Position numbers and translations under genes: made by a program
The notes under the pieces: model-generated
Seen by the model: the letters and a program-made list of their open reading frames with translations, nothing else
Database searches by the model: none
What the model was told of the DNA's origin: nothing
Assembly: GCA_013290085.1 (NCBI GenBank)
Contig: JABCYS010000012.1
Coordinates: 1 to 12,736 of the forward strand
Source of the DNA: Candidatus Babelota bacterium
Lineage (GTDB): Bacteria > Dependentiae > Babeliae > Babeliales > JABCYS01
Length of the DNA: 12,736 bases
Direction: 5' to 3'
Shown: one piece after another, positions 12,235 through 12,736 of the stretch
How positions within the stretch are numbered: the first letter of the stretch is position 1
Layout of the letters: every line of letters starts with the position of its first letter

Positions 12235-12736
12235 ATGAAACTTAGATCACTCTTGCTTGCTTCCGTTCTTTGCCTAACTGCGGTTCAGATCAAAGCACAT
12301 AAAAAGGCAACAGAAAAAGGCCACGAACGTATTAATACAACAAAAGACCAACTTATTGTTCGTGTTCAAAACAGTGCAGGCGTAACCTTTGACAAAGTAA
12401 CAGCCACCTTCCGTTTTTATGAACAACGCAAAGACTTTTTGGGGGAAAAACAAACATGTGGCAATGATTTTATTGAAGGTACTTTAACTGTTCATAACAT
12501 TGAAGATGGTAGGGGCATGGATTTTGATTCAAGAGGCGTCGAATATAAAGGCAAAAAAATCGCTGAGCATTTTGGCAGAAAACATTATTTTGTTGTCCTT
12601 CATAAGATATCTGCTGGCCGCTGGCACCTTCCAGGTACTCAAGTACTCCTACGCACAACACGTAAAACCTTTAAAAAAGGAACACAGCGCGAGCTCAGAT
12701 TTAAAATTGTAACAACAAAAAATCGCTTTGGGTTCC
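12235..12736 (+). CDS. Secreted hypothetical protein, 3' end beyond the window
   Basis: An open frame of 167 codons runs off the window end without a stop. It has a strong SD (AAGGAG, 8-base spacing) and a textbook signal peptide: MKLRS, the core LLLASVLCLTAV, then QIKA as the cleavage site. The mature part is basic and beta-rich. It includes DQLIVRVQNSAGVTFDKVTA, an FRFYEQRKDF strand, a single Cys in QTCGND, and later HYFVVLHKISAGRWHLPGT. I do not recognise the family. The alternating strands and lack of membrane segments suggest a small soluble periplasmic or exported domain. Its own promoter is visible upstream, so it is probably independent of thioredoxin. Confidence 0.8.
   Translation, partial: MKLRSLLLASVLCLTAVQIKAHKKATEKGHERINTTKDQLIVRVQNSAGVTFDKVTATFRFYEQRKDFLGEKQTCGNDFIEGTLTVHNIEDGRGMDFDSRGVEYKGKKIAEHFGRKHYFVVLHKISAGRWHLPGTQVLLRTTRKTFKKGTQRELRFKIVTTKNRFGF

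Noticed and set aside
1..12736. CRISPR arrays, insertion sequences or phage genes
   Set aside because: No regularly spaced direct repeats, transposase motifs or phage structural genes were seen on either strand.

Overview
The window looks like a chromosome segment of a low-GC, probably host-associated bacterium. Several traits point to the Candidatus Dependentiae (TM6/Babeliae) type: secreted parallel beta-helix proteins, many small signal-peptide proteins without recognisable homologues, A-rich Shine-Dalgarno sites (AAGGAG), a type IV pilus/type II secretion inner-membrane protein and tRNA genes with encoded CCA. This assignment is an inference from gene content. I see no ribosomal RNA and no marker gene that would fix the phylum.

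Layout. (1) 1-2877, plus strand: a tight operon with the 3' end of a beta-helix protein gene, a small secreted protein, a second, paralogous beta-helix protein and a compact site-2 (M50) membrane metalloprotease. (2) 2929-4734, minus strand: a soluble HIT-family hydrolase, then a second HIT copy with an N-terminal membrane anchor, then an alpha/beta hydrolase. The last two share the same anchor sequence. (3) 4735-4901: a divergent promoter region with a perfect 19-bp inverted repeat. (4) 4902-6213: an AbiEi/AbiEii-type antitoxin-toxin pair reading toward the 3' end of a tRNA-Leu. (5) 6264-7924, minus strand: a DUF167 protein, a PilC/GspF-type protein and tRNA-Leu(CAA). (6) 8098-8398: tRNA-Ser(GCU), tRNA-Arg(ACG) and tRNA-Ser(UGA). 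Both serine tRNAs lack the usual G73. (7) 8399-9230: an uncertain, possibly frameshifted secreted protein and a DUF433 antitoxin-like gene without a visible toxin partner. (8) 9231-10877, minus strand: a secreted protein made of four tandem Cache-like domains with an exact 124-residue period. (9) 11028-12736: a secreted protein whose 3' end seems frameshifted, thioredoxin, and the start of another secreted protein.

How the genes may work together. The left operon combines secreted beta-helix proteins with an intramembrane protease, which suggests an envelope or surface role. The HIT/hydrolase group looks like small-molecule hydrolases, two of them held at the inner membrane. AbiEi/AbiEii is a known defence/toxin-antitoxin module. 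I did not find a clearly new multi-gene system. The most unusual items are the anchor module shared by two unrelated enzymes, the four-Cache protein without an output domain, the 19-bp palindrome at the abiE promoter, the non-G73 serine tRNAs and two probable frameshifts.
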